From assembly GCF_026914185.1 (NCBI RefSeq), contig NC_070558.1, forward strand, positions 7,449,501-7,513,500: a DNA stretch of 64,000 nucleotides. Reading direction: 5' to 3'. This DNA is from Puccinia triticina (Eukaryota > Basidiomycota > Pucciniomycetes > Pucciniales > Pucciniaceae). Below are positions 10,041 through 23,145 of this stretch, one piece after another. Position 1 is the stretch's first letter; every line of letters begins with the position of its first letter. Position numbers and translations under genes: made by a program. Below the pieces are notes generated by a model, which saw only the letters and a list, made by a program, of their open reading frames with translations, had not been told where the DNA came from and did no database searches.

Positions 10041-11347
10041 TCGGTCAAAAACGAAATCTTTGGACTCTGCCGCTCGCTATCTCCCACAAGACCACACGGA
10101 CTCCCGGTCACAGCACTTTACAGAACGCTGTTGTATCAATCGCAACTTTCTATCCGCTCTTTTGATTCATTTCTTTCTCCCTCTTATTACTCAGCTTCCA
10201 AGAGCGAATTTTCAAGATACCAATCTTAATGGAACTATCTCCTTTAATTTATTTGTCTCTCTTCGGTATTTCGACGGATTTTATTTGGGAAAACAACATT
10301 GATAAAAGACAAACAGCATGCATCAAGTGTTAATAAACATCTCTCAATCGTAAACATTTGATAAAATTTACATGGTCGCCATAGACAAAATTATTGTTTT
10401 CGTTGAAGGAGAAGTATATCGTGAGCTCATACGTTGTATTTGCACTAGGATAATGGAAACAAAATAAAACGAGACTTTATTGCCTATTGAATATGAAATG
10501 TATGTGATGGGATCAAGAAGCCACTGATGAATCTTTGTGGTGTTGTGCATTTGGTACAAACTCAGTGAGGAAAAACTTGGACGGGTTATGAATCTATGCA
10601 CAGTTTTCAATGATATGTGTGGTCCAAACCGTTTGAGTCTGGCTGATGTGAGTTGAGAAAAAGCAGAAAAAATAAAAATTTCACAAGATAGTACAGAATA
10701 TCCCAGAAAGCTTCCTTCCAGGGGCCTGACCGCTCCCATTTGCAAGATTTTTTATGCCACTGTAATCTTCAGCCTCACATCCTGTACCCCTTTATAGGTC
10801 AAGTGTATTTCAAGGGCACTTGCCTTGTGGACATACAATTTCAAATCTGAAATTAGAGGTGATGTTTTTTAAATGTATTTTTACTCTTTCTGATAACAGC
10901 TTGATTTGGAATTCAGTAAAAATTCAAGATATTTCTCCACCAGAATCTCTTGGTCTTGGCTTACGAATTGCCTAATCACAACACCCACTGGGTTCAGGCT
11001 TATGTGGGCTTGGAGCTCTGGTGATTGCAGACCATTGAAAACAACAAATTTTGGTTGGGTTTATATTCCAAGTGTATCGCCACATTTGGCTTTCAAAATC
11101 GATGGTTACAACCTTTTTGCGAGAGATCATGACAAGAAAATTATAATACTGGCATCCAAACAATTAAATAGACTTGAATAGATTGACACTGGCTGAAAAA
11201 TTGTTCGTTGAGATCAAATGCGTTGATGTGGGGTATATAAGACGGCTACTGTGATTGCAATTCCTTGTGATGTTTTTGCTCTACGCGGGATGTTTTCCGT
11301 TTTTTTTTCTTTCTCCAGGGCCAAGATCTAATTGCTCTGTTGTGGAC
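10041..11347. other. Intergenic between convergent secreted-protein and YPD1-like genes
   Basis: No convincing exon on either strand. The short frames present (for example 10368-10745 minus, 10906-11181 plus) lack good starts or recognisable motifs. The stretch contains the 3' flanks of both neighbouring genes. Confidence 0.45.
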
Positions 11348-12161
11348 TCAATGTTTATTGTAAAAGTCACGAAACCACTGCTGTGAAATCACGTGGGCTT
11401 GCTCAATGGCTCCGATTTGGGACTCAAACCATTCATTGTTGAGTGACTGTTGCTGGGAGATAACCCGCATCTCAATCAATTCACAAATTCGTGCGACTTG
11501 AATAATGCCCAGTGAGGCTGCCTAAAAGAATGTAACAACATTGAGTATACTCGGCGTTCACTGGTCTATCTGATAACCGAAGTGGACTCACCGATCCGCG
11601 CAAGAAATGTGCCAGTCTAGCCAATGTGTGGTAGTCCGAAGGTTGTCTTTCAGGCAAGGTTGACGTGTGTTGCGAGGGCATCAGCATTTCAATTAAGATT
11701 TCGAGTGACAGTGATTTCGTTTGGGGAAATTCAGCTCACAAGGCACTTCTCATCTGTTCCAAAGTTCTACTTCCATCTTCGTAATAGAGATCGATTAGCC
11801 CGTGAGTGAAGCTGAATGAAGAGTTTTCATCCTCCATGGCCAAAAGCTGTTTGAAAACTTCCGTATCGATAATTGGAGAGCTAGGCGAAGCCGAGGGTAT
11901 TGCACTTTGACGGGGCGTCGTTGGTGAAGGAGGGATCTCGGCTGCATTTTTTGATCCTGAGATAAGTGGATTCCCTTGAGGGCGTGGTGTCCTTGGGAAA
12001 GGGTACTGAAAAAAAAAAACATTTCTATCAGTCAAAACGAAGCGTCTCTCGAGATTTGAAGGGGGTCTGGTAGGACAGGAAAGAGGTCTGCTCACCCCCT
12101 CTCCCGGAGTACGGGCAGAGTTAAGTGGTTGAGAGCGGTTTGATGAAGACGAGTCGGACAT
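11348..12161 (-). CDS. YPD1: Ypd1-like histidine phosphotransfer (HPt) protein, 4 exons
   Basis: Minus-strand exons 12161-12096, 12005-11740, 11646-11592 and 11521-11348 join in phase to give 186 aa. After a Ser/Pro-rich N-terminal region of about 75 residues comes the HPt four-helix domain: VFKQLLAMEDENSSFS (the LLxMDDxDxxFS helix of Ypd1 proteins), GLIDLYYEDGSRTLEQM, then ARLAHFLRGS|AASLG. The last matches the family signature H-x-L-K-G-S-S-A-x-L-G, with phospho-accepting His124. In fungi Ypd1 relays phosphate from hybrid histidine kinases to the Ssk1 and Skn7 response regulators, controlling the HOG stress pathway, in cytosol and nucleus. The N-terminal extension is longer than in budding yeast (167 aa). 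ATGs further upstream in the same frame (around 12196) are possible alternative starts. Intron donors are GTGAGC/GTGAGT. Confidence 0.9.
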
Positions 12162-14697
12162 CACATATGGGCGAGAATGGTTAACATATGCCATGACGAG
12201 GAAATAGTATGTATCAAATGATTCGCAACAGAGTTTGTTGTCACTCGCGGAGGTGGGACAAAAATAAGGAATGAACGGCAGAGATTGACGTGATAAAAGC
12301 ACAGATTTGAGTATGCCGTTCAGAGGGCCAATCCTTACTGCACTCTGACTCGTGGGGAAAGCGCTACACGGCACAAGGTGATCCAAAACAGATGGTCAAG
12401 AAGTTCAGCCTAACACGGGGGTTCTTGATTTTGCTAGAAACACTTCTGCGGTTTGAACCCAAACTTCTGGGATGATGACAATGGAAAGTTCTTCTCCGGG
12501 CGACGATGAGTACAGCCTTTGAAGTCAGAAGCTAACAAACAGAAGCCCCGGAAATTGGGGACCGATGAGCAAGAAGAGTACAAGGAAGCTTGGATACTGG
12601 GTGGTGCTACATAGCCTTGAAATATCCAGGGTGACCCAACCAAACGGAGGGTCGGGGAGAAGGAAAAGGAAAGTTGCGACGAGGAGATCTTGTTTTGGCC
12701 TTGAAACCAAGTTTCAGTGAAACCCAGTTTCAGATGCCCCAGGGGATCTACTGAAGCAACCCAGGTTGAGTTGGAAGTTGGAGCCCCTTCATGATAGGTT
12801 AGCTCTCCGGTTAAGTTAGGTGTCGCAAGTGATGCAGAACATAGAGGCCATCTCTGTGAGAGAAATCATAACCACGTCCTCTACCTGCGCAATACAGTCT
12901 CAGGCTTCAGCAATGGCACATACCCCGTTGGCAAGTGCGAAATTTCTAGAGCTGGAAAGCTCGGCACGGGAACGCTAAACCCGTTACCGGCCTCGCTCAG
13001 CCCCGCCCCCTATAGCCTCCTGCTTTCTTGGCATGTGCCACCTGGCCTCCTCACACTCACTTGCACCGCTTGAGCTCGATTGGGTACGTCGATGCGCTTG
13101 CAGACTCCCAGGTCTGGACTACGGGCTGCCCGGTTTTTCGTATGTCCTGCGGATGTAAAGAGGAGCCTCTATCGGCCCATAAGCAAATCTCTGAAGGCCT
13201 GGCCATAATGTACTTGATAATCAATGCGCTCGATTCTTCGACTTCACATTTGGTTTTTCTGCATGTTTATCTGACTCCGGAACACGGGGCAAGAAAGACA
13301 GGACCATTGGTGGAGATGGCCCTCGTCAGCGTCGCATGTTAAGAGGCGATGATCATAGCTTCCTATGTAATGAACCACAAGAATTATTAATTCCTACATC
13401 TATTCTTAAGATAAGATACAAAGTTTTAATCACGATTCGATCTTAGCCGGCTTGAAGTGTGCTTAGAGGTTTGGATTTGGATGGAAACAGGGTCTGCGGT
13501 TCATGTCTTGAGACTTCATCGGGAAAACGGGTCTGCTGAGATCCTCCCGTTCCAAGAGACCCATGTGACCTGTGCAAACTCATCTTGGACTATCAGTATT
13601 TTGCCACGTGATGCTTGGTTTTGGGATGGAAATCCTTATTTCTTCCACAAAACATGCGACCTTAACAATCACTTCAGTTTCTGCCTTAAGACCTAACAAT
13701 CACTTCCTTCACTTTTCTGCCTTACACGCAAGTCAGATACGATTCGCGAAGCACCATGGGCGTCGACTTGCTCCCGGGCTGGAAAAGCTAGGAAAGAAAT
13801 ATATCGATCCATTAATGGTAACCACTCAAGCCTTGGCTGATATCATGCGTATTTGCTTACGCTCCTTGATCCTACTTTGCGGACTAATTCTTTTTTCCGG
13901 AGCTCCTGAAAAAAGGTCACTCAATCTGCTCGCGTTGCTTTCCAAACACCTTAGGATTTTTTTAGGTTCATTTTGAGCGTTCTCCAGAGAAGCGATTCCA
14001 CGAAGAATGCCAGTTGAGGGTTGCCAGCGGGTTTGTGGTTGCTCTCATCAGCCCACACCAATGACTAATTCCTGACACATTTACACCGAACTTCTAAAAT
14101 ACTTGGAGGCGCGCGCTTCGCGCCCAGGAGGGAGTTCGATGTTAAGTTTGCATTCACACATCAACAAAAGAGTCTTTGGTCAAGGTTATTGTTTAAAGCC
14201 ACATCAAGACTACCCTGGAATATGTGAGGCATGATGCTCAAATAGATGTGTGGGAATGTGGAGATCAGAATTGGGGGATGAGACACATGCTGAGCAAGGT
14301 AATCTTGAAGAGATGGACTTTACGGGCTGATGGAATACATAAATATGTTATCAGTGGGCATTTTTGGCCTTAATATAAACCATATCAGAGTTTTAGTTGC
14401 CAGCTCTAAGTTGATCCAAGTAATGTATATATCTCCTGTTTTTGAATCAAGGGTGTTCATATGATGGTGCCATGTGAATGCACAATATTAGTAAACTGAT
14501 CAACTGGGCAGGATTGCTTGTTTTTTCATGAATGTTTCTGGATGACTTGAGCCCACATGTGAACAAGAACTGGTGTATATATTTATCTCAACACTACCAG
14601 GGATAATTCCTGGTCAATATCAGGGGTGTGTTACATTGAAGAATATAAATTGTCAATCAAGGTACAAATGAGAAGGTGGGAACCAAGTGGAGGACTT
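12162..14697. other. Long stretch without a recognised gene
   Basis: Only one frame is worth noting: 13845-13976 (+), 43 codons beginning with a basic, leucine-rich signal-like segment (MRICLRSLILLCGLILF). It could be the first exon of a small secreted protein, but I could not extend it through a splice site. A perfect GC palindrome (GGCGCGCGCTTCGCGCC) lies at about 14108. The rest shows nothing clear. Confidence 0.35.
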
Positions 14698-14835
14698 CCC
14701 GCCAATCTGGAAACCCAGATTTTCCCAGATTTTGCAGGGAAATCTAGGCAGATCTAGGAATTGGGACGATTGAGCCCAGATTTCCCCGCAAAATCTGGAA
14801 AAATCTGAGTTCCCAGATTGACAGGAAGTCCTCCA
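14698..14835. mobile_element. Short MITE, TGGAGGACTTCC family, copy 1
   Basis: It starts TGGAGGACTTCCCGCCAATC and ends with the inverted GATTGACAGGAAGTCCTCCA. Internal blocks repeat the words CCAGATTT and GCAGGGAAATCT in both orientations, so the whole 138 bp folds into a hairpin. Two further copies are at 57932-58102 and 58146-58316. No coding capacity. Confidence 0.75.
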
Positions 14836-15722
14836 GTGATCAAGAATCAAGAGGGTTGAACATTGGTGGAGTCATGATCTGGGGGGCTGGTTGGTAGTTG
14901 AACCACATATATCATATATGATATCACAATATCCACACTGATCACCACCGGGGGCCCGCCGGGCGCCCAACGGGCTACCCAGACCCGCCCAATTTCTGCA
15001 ACAGGTCTGGTGGGCTGGGCCAACTTTGGAAAGCTCCCCTGTATGCCGGCCCAAACCCAGACGGGTTCAGGTGGCCTGTTGGCCGGCCCGCCCAATAGCC
15101 ATGCCTAGTTACAAGCATCTTCAGGAGATGTTTTTCATGAGCAAAAATAGCATGTCATCCTATGCAATTGTCTTCCTGCCAAACTCCATGTTCAGGTTTG
15201 CTGTATTGAGAAGCTTGAGTAGATGCGTAAACAATTTGTGACAAACTATGAAGTAGTTTAGGTCTGCCTCAGCAACTAAATTTCCATGAGAATGTTTGAG
15301 GATGCTCAATGGAATGCAGTACCATTCTTACACTGTTGATTCTTGTACCTTCCCAAATTGAAATGATTTCATGGAATCACCTCCAATTGGAAAGTGTTGA
15401 ATGTACTTTTTGGGATTTCAAAATTTCATGGCATTGACAAGTAGCCATGACAACCTCTCTGAATCCTTGATGTTCTAAAATTTATTATCCTCTCACCTAG
15501 GACGTCACAACAGTTCCAATTTTGGATAAATTATTGTGGAGTGTCCAGTATTACCAATGGCCGGTGCTGTATGACTTCTGGAAAAGCATATGATAACTCA
15601 AACCTTGCAGCACCAGAAGCTGGGTGTGATTTTTGATGCGGGAAATCAACTCTTGGGCTGTATGGACCAGCCACATAAGATGGCCTCAAGGCTTTTGGTG
15701 ACTGCAGATATGTCAATACAGA
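14836..15722. other. Intergenic, no gene recognised
   Basis: Positions 14930-15105 are a GC-rich block of GGCCC / GGGCC words (GCCCAACGGG, GGGCTGGGCC) resembling the GGGTTTGGG-type repeat near 58.75 kb. The remainder is AT-rich without exons. Confidence 0.4.
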
Positions 15723-18204
15723 CACCAGGGGGGAATGTGTGGCACTCTCTAGAGAGTGCCAAGCCGTATGTTTCTTTGGGGAAGCTGATTGATTTCAACT
15801 GTGTGAGCATGTGTGATGCAGGCTTCAAATATGTTGAAATTATGTTCAATTAAGGCTGATCATAGATCCACTCCATGGTGTACACACTGGCAATTCAGTG
15901 GAGGGTACCTCCACTTGATGCTTGGTAAACTCTTGGATTCTACACTTACTGGTGTGTATCAGCCATCAAGGTGAGACACCCTCCGCTCAATGATTGGGGT
16001 GTACAGCCATTGAGTGGAGATACCCTCCAATTTATGACTGTTGGACAACCATTGAGTGGAGGGTGTGTCCACTCAATTAACATATGCACATTACCAGCTA
16101 CATATCAAGTGAAGACATACTGCACTTGATGACCAGTGGTGAATGCCATTGAGTGGAGGGATTCTCCACTCAATGACTGGTGTGTACCGGACATTGAGTG
16201 GAGGGGTTCTCCACTAGGTGATTGGTGTCTACCAGCCATTGAGCGGAGACACCCTCCAATTGATGACAGGTCACTGGGGTGGGAATAACCCGCCTCAATG
16301 ACCAGCACTACATGGGAGTCATTGTGCCTTACCTTTCCATGTTTGACGGAGAGGTACGTGCTGTACATTGCGCTGGGAGAGTCCCGGCTCAATGAGCAGT
16401 ACATACCGTCCATCCGGCTGCGCTTTTCCGAGCAAGGTGGCTAGTATATATGCCTACCATGCTCGGAAAGGTTGGCTTGATGACCAGAATGTGCTGGTCA
16501 TCAGGCTAAGGCTTCCCTGGCTTGATGACCAGGTGCTGGCCATTGTCTTTGAGTTCGGAGACGCCGCAGATTGATTCCTGGGGCATTATAGCCATCAAGC
16601 GCGGCCTCTCCCCACTCGATGAACAGTTTGTGCTGGCCATCAAGTTTGAGGAGGCCTAGATCGATGACCGGAACATACTGGTCATTGATCTTGGGTTTTC
16701 CGAGCTCTGTAGGCAGCACATACTGGTCATGGGGGCTGGGAAAGCCAGGCTTAATGACCAGTATGTGTTTTACTGTTGAGGGTGGGGGCTTTCCCAGCTC
16801 GATGATAGCAAGCAGGGCTTGGTGAGTCTGGGTACATCGGCACCTTGCAAATGTCCTCCCTGATGTTTGGCCGAACATGACGGTGGACATTGCAGAAAAA
16901 AACCAACACTCCCCGGGGGCACACGGGGATGCAGGGCTGATCTCTGTCGTCCCTCCGCAGCTGCTGTTGACTTATACCCACCTTGAAACTCCCTAATTTT
17001 TTTTGGTGCTTCTCACCACATGTACATGGGTGCAAATGCTCCTCCTCCAATGTGAATTATGTTGATTGATCTGGTTAAAGCAGGTACTACTACAAAGTGC
17101 ATCAGTGTTATCTAAGAACTTGGCAACTACGTACCATGTCATAATAGCAATCAACACCATGTTATTGCACAATGCCCATCAACATGATGGTACCTGTGAT
17201 GAAAGCATGCTACCTGTAGGAACAAATTGGCGGAAAATTTCAGGGAAAAGATGTGAAGATACTCAATCTACAAGACAAAAGGTTTTACCAATGCTGGGAT
17301 ATGCATGGGCATTTCAGAATTCACTGTTCACCTTGGATTTCTCAGACCAGTTTCTGAAATTTTTTGCCTGCTGGTTCCAGGATCCCTGAAATATTGATGA
17401 ACCTGTTGATATCCACCAATCTACCCACCTTCTCTTGAGAAACTTGATTAATTTCACAACTAGCCACATTTTTTAGTCAGGTGGCGGTAAAACTACAAAA
17501 ATTTTGCAATGTGTATTCTCATATGCCAGGTGTAGTACAAAAATAACAGCTGATGACACTTCAAACTTTACCTTTTATGAGTATTCCATCCTTTGTTAAA
17601 CATGGTAGGGAAAACAGCCCCTGTTATTGTTCACATTTCATGGCATTGCAATGTGGAAAGTTATAAGTTACACAGCTTTTCCCAGCTTTGGCACTGTTTG
17701 ATACTCAAAGAATAGAAATTTGGTTTTAACATCACTTACCTCCCAATTTGTTACAGGAATAGGCATGACAGAAACATGCCGGAAGGATTCATCTACCACT
17801 TGGTTGAGAATTTGGAGTTGCTAAATTTTACAATTTTTTTTCCACAATCTCATTTTACATGTGTTTTGAATGAAAGAAATCAGCTCTCCAAAATATTCCT
17901 TGTCACTTAGTCAAGGATATTTTTAGCATAAGTATAGTCAAATGCTTGGCAACACATCTTGTGCATTGAAGTTAATATCCAGAATGTGATCCAGATTGAC
18001 CAGAAAAACAATTTCACAAGAGAGATTTTCATGTGTTGGCGTTGAGGGAGATCAGTTGGAAACAACTTCACCTAAAGTTACGCTTGGATTGAGAAGAAAG
18101 TTGAGCAAAGGGTTACAGTTGAAATTGAAATCACATCAGACCATTTGAAGGATAAAATTACGGTCTGGCACTCTCTAGAGAGTGCCACACATTCCCCCCT
18201 GGTG
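15723..18204. mobile_element. 2.5-kb CACTA-like non-autonomous element
   Basis: Outer ends are inverted: CACCAGGGGGGAATGTGTGG at 15723 and its complement ending CCCCCCTGGTG at 18204. Immediately inside both ends sits the perfect 20-bp palindrome GGCACTCTCTAGAGAGTGCC. The flanks show a 3-bp duplication, AGA (15720-15722 and 18205-18207). CAC-type ends with a 3-bp target duplication are the hallmark of the CACTA (En/Spm) superfamily, although the fourth and fifth bases are CA rather than TA. There is no transposase frame. Instead the interior carries a tandem palindromic array (about 15870-16820) followed by AT-rich DNA. Further copies of one end are at 38775-38821 and 61935-61982. Confidence 0.75.
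15870..16820. repeat. Tandem array of GGTCAT/ATTGAGTGGAG palindromes inside the CACTA-like element
   Basis: Degenerate units of roughly 45-60 bp are each an inverted repeat such as CCATTGAGTGGAGG...TCCACTCAATG, separated by TGGTGTGTACC-type spacers. After 16400 the units drift to GCTGGTCATCAAG / CTTGATGACCAG. All six frames appear partly open because of the repeats, so long frames here are artefacts. The GGTCAT..ATGACC core is shared with the arrays at 39.0 kb and 61.0 kb. Confidence 0.75.
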
Positions 18205-18870
18205 AGAAAAGGAGACTACTGTTAACCAGATGTATATCTGTTGAAATCTCCTTCTCTTGGGTGCGCTACCAACAGCGCACTGATTTGCGCATCACTCGGG
18301 GTCCCCGATTCCTCTCATTTCCGTTCTCTCCTCCATTCTTTCTCTCCTCAAACTTCCCCCCAAAACTCCCTGAAACACCTTCATCAACCAGTCTCACCAG
18401 CTCCGCCGTGTCATTCCTGAAACCTTCTTGCAACCACAAGCTGGCCGACTGAAGCAATTCTTGACATCACTCACCATTCCCATCCTCAAGTTTCCGATCC
18501 GCCTTCGCATCCTCCCATCCACTCTACTCTACATCCTTTCTCTCTTTTCAATCATCATCCGATCTCATCGCTTTCGACCCAATCTCGGTCACACCTCAAG
18601 CTCAAATCCTCTGATTCTAGTGGCTCCGACCCACTCTCTAGACCTCATCAATTGGATCTTTCCAATTTGGTGAGAAACAACACTATCCTACCTTTGTCAA
18701 TAAACTCCGGTTGTCAACTTACTCACCATCTGAACCTCCCTTCTTGTTCTTTCTTTTCAGTGTCTACTATATCTCTTTGTTTGATCTTATCTATCTTAGT
18801 CTTTCCGTGCTTGTCCCCTCAAAAACTCACTCTCACCGTGGTATGCTCACCTTCTCTTTGAATACAGTTA
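18205..18870. other. Pyrimidine-rich intergenic stretch
   Basis: The plus strand is unusually C/T-rich from about 18300 to 18860 (CCTCCATTCTTTCTCTCC and similar). It resembles a promoter or 5' leader of a fungal gene, but no coding exon follows. The foldback MITE at 18871 comes next. Confidence 0.35.
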
Positions 18871-19027
18871 TGGTATTCAAAATTGCATAAGATTTTTTTA
18901 CATAAAATCATAAACTGCAATTTTGGCTGGGAGATGTCACTTTAAGTTTTATGCACGTTGACATCTCCCAGCCAAAATGGGCTTTATGATTTTATGTAAA
19001 CAGTGGCATATGCAATTTTGAATACCA
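18871..19027. mobile_element. 157-bp foldback MITE with TA target duplication
   Basis: Almost the whole element is a hairpin: TGGTATTCAAAATTGCATA at the left is inverted at the right. The inner arms GGCTGGGAGATGTCA and TGACATCTCCCAGCC are exact complements around a loop of about 20 nt. TA flanks both ends (18869-18870, 19028-19029). A larger, more diverged relative lies at 37546-38123. Confidence 0.8.
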
Positions 19028-20186
19028 TAAGTCTATCGTGCTACTATTCAACAATTCTTGATATCTAACTTGTTTTTCATTTCAGTTCTGGTTCTAGTTT
19101 CAATAATAAAACCTGTTTTTCTACAATATCAACAGTTCTCAGATTCACAGAATTGCAAATTGTGTTTGATATTTGCCTCAGCTCCACGAGGCATTTCAAA
19201 TTTCAATCAACTTTGTTTAAAGTAATTGTTCAAGCCGTTTGCAAACCTCTTGAGAGGAGTACCTCAGGTGAGCAGTACTCACATACACTCACCAGAAAGC
19301 TCATAATGAATATTAATATTCATTATTTTCTGAAAAGCTGTGACAGTTTGCCTTCAAAACATAGACTGCAAGAATCCTTGGGCAGTTGTATGAGGCAGTG
19401 ACACAAGCAATGTCATTGCTCATAACCTAGAAAATTTATTATTTTTAGACTCCTTGTCAGTTTCAGATCTTCATAGCTCAGTCTGTTGGAAAGTTTATTA
19501 AATTTTCTTCCCTCTACAGACAACCCAACTCCAAAGATCAAATACACCAAATCAAAAAAGCCGTCAACTATTTCCAACATTATTGTAAGTAGCATGACAT
19601 TTCATCACTTGTAAGATTTTTGAGCGCTCATCACCCGCTTTCTTACCAAACACAGATCAACAAGTCTTGCAGACCGTATTAGCTTGCCACTATCTGACAA
19701 GGTCAGACACAGACAAGAAAAGAACTAGATTCCTGTAATGTTCTTTTCTTTAAAACATGATATCACATTGTTACTCATCAGAACAATTTGAACTGCAAAT
19801 TGAACAATCAATTAATCTTTTTCATTCATAACAGATAAAATTCCTTCAACTAGGTTTACTCTGTTCACTGTATAAGATCAACTTAAAGGTTTCAATAATC
19901 AACAGAAGGTTTAAAATCTGCCTTCAGGTAAAACTTGGTCATACATTTTCAACATGATTCAAATTTGTATTCTTTTGTTTGATTACTCATTAAGCAATAT
20001 AATCTTCAGTTTTAAAATTCTCTCAGATCTGGGTTGGGCCTGAAGCACCAAAAACCGTGGTCAGAAAGCCAAAAACAGCTCAGCTGGGTTTCAGGCTGCT
20101 AAGACTTGAAATTAGAGCAGGGGATCTTGTGCTTGTTACTTGATTCCTGGGATCTGAATGAAAGGGTTTTTGGTTGGTTGGCCGGT
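19028..20186. other. Intergenic, no gene recognised
   Basis: AT-rich DNA with only short frames. No splice-consistent coding path or structural RNA is evident. Confidence 0.35.
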
Positions 20187-20945
20187 CATTATATCAACAA
20201 TGGGCCTTTACTATACAGATATTGGTATAGTATTGTTATTGTATTTTGTTTTGGTCCAATAACAGTACTGTTATTTCCATTTTCAATAATGGATTTTTAA
20301 TATTATATCCAATTACATGGGTATTTTTTCTTTTTGGAGAATACTATATCCAAATGAAGGAAGAAACCAAAAAAATCTCAATACTCTACTGGCCAGATGT
20401 GGCCAGTACCACTACTTTGTAGAGATGAAAATCTATCTATTTATTGGGCTTGGGGATCAGAGCACCAAAGCCTTTGCGGCCTCAGCAAAGTCCCCTGAGA
20501 GGGAAAAATCCTCACAAAGCCACACAAGGCTGCTGACCAATTGTGAAATATTTCAAGGGAACAAACCACCACATCTGGAGCCACACACATCTGCAGCCGC
20601 ATAGAACAAGAGCTACCCAGTGTTCCTAAATAAGCCTGTGCTATTACCACAAGGACCAGGTAAGTGGAATGGTGTGCCTGCACAATCATCAGGAGCCCAA
20701 ATTTCATTGCCTTATGTTTACACCTGGTTAAGTGCATTATCACGGTAACCAGGGGCAAAAAAAGTTACTATACCTGTATTTTTTGTTTCAGAAAAAAAAA
20801 ACAGAATACTATACAGGCCACGTGGACCAATGGCCAATACTAGTACAGTTATTAGTATAGGTGGGTACAACCAGACCTATACTATAACAGAAAGGCCTGG
20901 TTATTGTAGAGTATAGTATAGGCCCATTATTGATTATATAAAAAA
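20187..20945. repeat. Inverted-repeat element, about 760 bp
   Basis: The left arm (about 20187-20216) reads ATTATATCAACAATGGGCC followed by TTACTATAC. The right arm (about 20915-20945) is its imperfect complement, GTATAGTATAGGCCCATTA then TTGATTATATAA. Inside, TATTGGTATAGTATT-type words recur in both orientations. No coding frame. Probably a decayed MITE; exact termini and target duplication are not clear. Confidence 0.5.
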
Positions 20946-23133
20946 AACTACAATAAATAGTTTTGTTTCCCATTATATGCTCTACATATCTCAACTTTTT
21001 CCCCAGAAGATATCCAATTTCCTTCCAAGTCAACCAACTCACTAGAGTTTTTGGGTACTTCCTGCAAACAACCCTCCTGTGCCCCGCTGTGGTAACCCTG
21101 TTCCTGTTCATACCACCACTTTCATATCACATAAACCCTTCCAAGATATCCCATTATTACTTCATATTCAGATTCTACACCCTATTATACCCCTAGTCAC
21201 CCACTCATTTCACCTAGGATTTCCAAATGGAGCAGCAGTTATGGGCATTCATAGTTTTGGCAGGTATTTTCTTCATACATATCTTTAGCATTATTACATA
21301 CATCATTCATTAGTATCATAGCTACATAGGACTGCAGATTATACCATAGTTTCATTACATATTTTTCCCTTCATATGATATTATTATCAGCAGTACATTC
21401 CTTCGTAGTTCTTGTAGCTATTACCAAATGCTCATCTTCATTATGTACATTCCTTGGACCTTATATCTGTTACTTCTGCTCATCATTCTTGTCAGATTAC
21501 AGCACCTGCAGCGCAAGGCGCAAAGAGGCGCAGGGAAGATTCTAGCTTCGATGCACTGCCTTGTAAGCCCCAGAGTTTCATCTCTCTAGAAACAGGCACC
21601 AGTTTCTAACCCCATCGTTTCATTGCCTCTACAACAGGTGAAACAAGCAACAAGACTCCTAGGGTGCAATACAAGACCAAGAACTCCAGCAACATCAGAG
21701 CAGACACAGATTCCAATTCTTCCAATCTGTGAGTATTTAAGAGACAGCCACAAGCTGGAAGGCAAAGACAGTTAATCATTTGTCACTCGCCTTCATAGAT
21801 ACCTCTTTCAAAGAATATCAAATAGCCCAAACAACTTAAGTACTTGCATAAGTTCACTGAACTATGAGTAAGTCATTTAGCCACAGCTAACCGGCAATAG
21901 CAGGCACTAGGAATAGTAGCCAATCCAGATTTTGTACATTATCCAGATCCAACAGGATTGACTTGTTGCTTTCATAGCTTTAGGATGTTAACACCAGTGT
22001 GCAGAATAGAAGAGGTACTCCCTCTCAGCCTAGTTAGATGTGTAATCATGATCAAAAAACTAACGTGTTGCAACAGAAATTTGTCATTTCTCTCTCTCTC
22101 TCTCTTATCTTGCCAATCCCTCCCCTTTACAGACCTCACAGTCCACTCTCATAACCTCAGAAATAAAAGATAGCATGGCAAGTTTGCCTGCTCTTAGGTG
22201 ATTACGATGTCCATAGATTCACTTTCATTCAAATTGTTCCCCCAATCATTCCTTTTATTCTCTAATTCACATAGCTTCATGCAGTCAAGCCAATTTGTAA
22301 TCACCAAAATACATCTCTTAGTTGTCCAAATTTTTACAATTCTTTCATCTTCTACATAGTTACATTTCATATACACTGCTTGGTCATTGTACCTTCATCA
22401 TTACTGCTCATCTTCAGATACTGTTACTATGTGCTCATCATGTATTGCCCTCTTGTAGTACTTCTCACATATATAAACACCCCTCTAGATGTTGTATGCC
22501 CATCAAGCACTTTCACCCACTGCACTCTGTATGCACCTTCCCCCCCATACACTCTGTAGCACCTTTTCACATCACAATTAGATAGCTCTTTCACCCCCAT
22601 TGAAATATATCTCCCAGCATATATCTCTTTACCTTTACCTCAGAGCCTTGACCCATCTCACAGTGTCTCAAGAGCTTCTGCTTCCCCCCCCCCCCCCCCC
22701 ATCTCACTTCTCCTCTCTCACTCAGTAGGATTGGTCCACCTCAAACTCATAAGTGTTCAAGTCATCTAAGTCAAAGAGAATCATCAGCCACACCCTTTTT
22801 CTTTTTCTTAGTGTAACCCTCCCTCTATCAGCATTAGTCAAGAGGGCAGCCTCACCAGCACCTGTAGCCTCTTCTACATTATTAGTAGTGTAGTTGACTA
22901 TTTCCCCTCGCAGCTCTTTCCTGATCTTCTGGGAGTTCCACACCGCCCAACCAGGCTGGATAGTTGGGTATACCAAAGTGGCCTTGGGCCAGGGCCCAGC
23001 CCTAGTTATACATGATCAATCATTGGGTTTATAATGTGCAACCCCAAGTTTGCCCCTTGTCTCCACCAAATATCTAGACCCCCTGGGTGTGGTGCGTTTT
23101 AAATCTGACAATTTATAGGATGTAAAATGGTGT
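20946..23133. other. AT-rich intergenic DNA with simple repeats
   Basis: Contains a (TC)n tract near 22091-22107 and a C18-20 homopolymer at about 22683-22702. Many stretches are C/T- or AT-rich. No exon could be supported on either strand. Confidence 0.4.
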
Positions 23134-23145
23134 CCAAACAGGGCT

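Noticed and set aside
13845..13976. Signal-peptide-like first exon of a further secreted protein
   Set aside because: Only 43 codons, and no splice donor in phase leads to a continuing coding exon. Kept only as a remark in the intergenic entry.
15870..16820. Long frames and CRISPR-like palindromic spacing
   Set aside because: The setting is eukaryotic. Repeat units are degenerate and themselves palindromic, with no constant spacer. Frames are open on both strands only because of the repeat.
22683..22702. C homopolymer (also G/C runs near 23540, 34484 and 48690)
   Set aside because: Simple homopolymers, partly of uncertain length in assemblies. No function is claimed apart from the purine tract before the 3' LTR.
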